NCBI RefSeq assembly: GCF_000744655.1
Contig: NZ_JQMJ01000004.1
Span: 3,658,001 to 3,722,000, forward strand
Source: Streptacidiphilus rugosus AM-16
GTDB lineage: Bacteria; Actinomycetota; Actinomycetes; Streptomycetales; Streptomycetaceae
Length of the DNA stretch: 64,000 nucleotides
Direction: 5' to 3'
Made by a program: the position numbers and the translations under genes. The notes under the pieces were generated by a model. That model ran no database searches. It worked only from the letters and a program-made list of their open reading frames with translations, and was not told where the DNA came from. Position 1 is the first letter of the stretch; every line of letters begins with the position of its first letter. Positions 62,672-64,000 of this stretch are shown here, piece after piece.

Positions 62672-63922
62672 TCAGGACGGCGCGCCGATCTCCACGACCC
62701 GCGCCCAGGACGGCGGGGCGTCCGGGCGGTAGTCGGGGTCGTTCTCGTTCGCCTTCCTGCTCCGCGGGAAGAGACCCACCACCGTGCGGCAGGAGGGCCG
62801 CGCCTTCGGCCACGGGGTCTGACCGTCCGTCAGTACCACGATCACGTCCGGCCCGGGCCGGGCCCGCAGCGCGGCGTCGAAACCGGTGCGCAGGTCGGTC
62901 CCGCCGCCACCGAGCAGCGCGATGCCCTCGGCCCGGCACAGCGGCTGCACCGACTGCGCGGCCGCGTCGCACGACACGACGGTGACCAGGTCCTTCCTGC
63001 CCCCGACGGCCCGCGTGATCGCGGCGACCTCCAGCAGCGCGCTGCCCAGCTCCGTGTCGCTGACCGAGCCGGAGGTGTCCACCACCACGAAGACGCGTGG
63101 CGGCCTTCGCCGCAGCGCCGGCAGCACGACACCGGGCAGGCTCGCCGATCGGCGCGCGGGTCGCCCGTAGCTGTAGTCGTCGCCCGCCCCGCCGCCGCAG
63201 ACCGCCGAGCGGATCGCCCCGCCGAGCAGCTCCCGCCAGGGCTGCGGCGGGTGGAAGGCCTCCTCGGCCCAGCGCTCCCAGCCCTTCGGGGCCTCCCCCG
63301 GACGCCCGTTGATGCCCTGGGCGACCCGGAACCTGACCGCGTCCCGCTCCTGTGCGCTCAGGCCGTGCGCGCCCTCGGGTCCCAGCTCCCAGCCGCGCTC
63401 CAGGCCGTCCGCTCCACTGCCGCAGTCCAGCCAGGCGTACTCCTCGGTGCGGGGGCCGAGCCGGAACCAGCGGAGGTACTCCTCCATCAGCTTCCCTGAA
63501 GGCAACCCCAGTCGCACGGGGTCCACCGCGCCCTCCGGCCTGGCGAGACCGTCGCCGAAGGCGTCGTCGTTGATCTCGCAGTCCGCCGCGATGTTCATCC
63601 GCAGCCGCTCGGCCCGGCCGGTCAGGCCGTGCTCACGCGCGTAGCGGTCACCGCGTCCGTGGTGGTCGCGCAGCAGGTGCGAGACCTCGTGGACCCAGAC
63701 CCCGGCCAGTTCCTCGACGGGCGTCCGGTCCACGAAGGCCGACGAGGCGTAGCAGCGCCAGTACCGGTCCACGGCCATGGTCGGCACCTGGCGCGACTCC
63801 ACCAGGTGCAGCGCGAACAGCGCCGTGGCGAGGTAGGGCCTGGCGCGCACCGCCTGCATCCGGGCGGCGAAGAGCTTCTCGCGGTCCAGCTGGGCCCGCT
63901 CCGGTCGCCCCGGGGCCGTCAT
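62672..63922 (-). CDS. DUF2201-type protein: zinc metallopeptidase-like domain plus VWA-like domain
   Basis: 416 residues from ATG 63922. The N-terminal half has the metal motif VWVHEVSHLLRDHHGRGD (HExxH with a second His). The C-terminal half (residues about 280-410) is a VWA-like domain with a MIDAS DTSGSVSDTE, plus GGTDLRTGFDA and VVLTDGQTPWP. This is the domain pair of the bacterial DUF2201 family. Start ATG overlaps the stop of the upstream gene (ATGA), so it is coupled to it. An AAA+ partner is typical of this family, and the truncated gene at the window edge may be it. Confidence 0.85.
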   Translation of the reverse strand: MTAPGRPERAQLDREKLFAARMQAVRARPYLATALFALHLVESRQVPTMAVDRYWRCYASSAFVDRTPVEELAGVWVHEVSHLLRDHHGRGDRYAREHGLTGRAERLRMNIAADCEINDDAFGDGLARPEGAVDPVRLGLPSGKLMEEYLRWFRLGPRTEEYAWLDCGSGADGLERGWELGPEGAHGLSAQERDAVRFRVAQGINGRPGEAPKGWERWAEEAFHPPQPWRELLGGAIRSAVCGGGAGDDYSYGRPARRSASLPGVVLPALRRRPPRVFVVVDTSGSVSDTELGSALLEVAAITRAVGGRKDLVTVVSCDAAAQSVQPLCRAEGIALLGGGGTDLRTGFDAALRARPGPDVIVVLTDGQTPWPKARPSCRTVVGLFPRSRKANENDPDYRPDAPPSWARVVEIGAPS

Positions 63923-64000
63923 CGGCCCGCCCCGGACCCGGCCGCGGCCAGCCGGGCCGCCGCGCGGTCCGCCCGGCCGGAGATCGTGACCACGCCGGTG
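63919..64000 (-). CDS. Partial gene upstream of the DUF2201 gene, C-terminal end only
   Basis: The last 26 codons lie in the window (ending RLAAAGSGAGR and TGA at 63921-63919, which overlaps the ATG of the DUF2201 gene). The sequence TGVVTISGRADRAAARLAA is not enough to name a family. Coupling implies a joint function with the DUF2201 protein. The gene continues beyond 64000. Confidence 0.55.
   Translation of the reverse strand, partial: TGVVTISGRADRAAARLAAAGSGAGR

Overview
The window is about 72% G+C, with dense third-position G/C coding and many GTG/TTG starts. It also carries MarR, TetR, HxlR and ECF41 regulators, a family of secreted Tat/Sec hydrolases with ricin-type lectin domains, and an RsbW-like anti-sigma kinase. 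Together these point to a filamentous actinobacterium of the Streptomycetaceae (Streptomyces, Streptacidiphilus or Kitasatospora type). This is a chromosomal region, not a phage or plasmid. The only mobile element is one IS30-family insertion sequence.

Layout. 0-3 kb: pntAB proton-translocating transhydrogenase (minus strand). 3.5-5.8 kb: a secreted Ig-repeat protein with a strong terminator. 5.8-11.5 kb: an orphan polysaccharide-type ABC permease, an SMP-30-like protein, a cytochrome P450 overlapping a truncated TetR gene, and a winged-helix regulator/MFS pair with a palindromic operator. 11.5-15.1 kb: a compact four-gene operon (nucleotidyltransferase, glycerol-1-phosphate-dehydrogenase-like enzyme, CDP-alcohol phosphotransferase, glycosyltransferase 2), divergent from idi. 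It looks like a dedicated pathway to an activated polyol phosphate and a glycosylated phosphodiester product, and is the most interesting metabolic unit here. 15.2-20.1 kb: idi, a DUF6348-like gene, an MFS exporter divergent from an HxlR-peroxiredoxin fusion regulator, and a Ca2+/H+ antiporter. 20.2-28.9 kb: MarR/MFS/isochorismatase operon, SDR, L,D-transpeptidase-like protein, saccharopine-dehydrogenase-like reductase, TetR/rhomboid-like pair and a divergent serine hydrolase with three TetR-type operators. 29.0 kb: tRNA-Leu(GAG).

29-43.7 kb: housekeeping and regulatory genes (RsbW-like kinase, MBL-fold hydrolase, E1/transketolase-like enzyme, ABC-F ATPase, OmpR-type DNA-binding protein, MFS, CBM48 protein, thioesterase, exonuclease III, EamA transporter/MocR pair). 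43.9-49.6 kb: a metal-associated stretch. It holds a secreted phosphoesterase, efeO and efeB without efeU, a DUF318 permease with a His-rich tail behind a CsoR-like palindrome, and a double Clp-N protein with its own HTH regulator and paired operators. 49.6-52.6 kb: a prodomain-poor S53 peptidase and a Tat-exported GH47 alpha-mannosidase-like protein. 52.8-54.6 kb: an ECF41 sigma factor divergent from an NmrA-like epimerase. 54.6-56.2 kb: the IS30 element abutting the C-terminal remnant of an SDR gene. 56.3-62.7 kb: secreted TAP-like peptidase, small membrane protein, RICIN/beta-helix protein and GH18-RICIN chitinase. 62.7-64 kb: a DUF2201 metallopeptidase/VWA protein and the tail of its upstream partner.

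The recurring theme is regulator-transporter pairs with short overlaps and visible palindromic operators, plus an extracellular glycan- and protein-degrading set. All functions are inferred by reading protein motifs. No database search was run.
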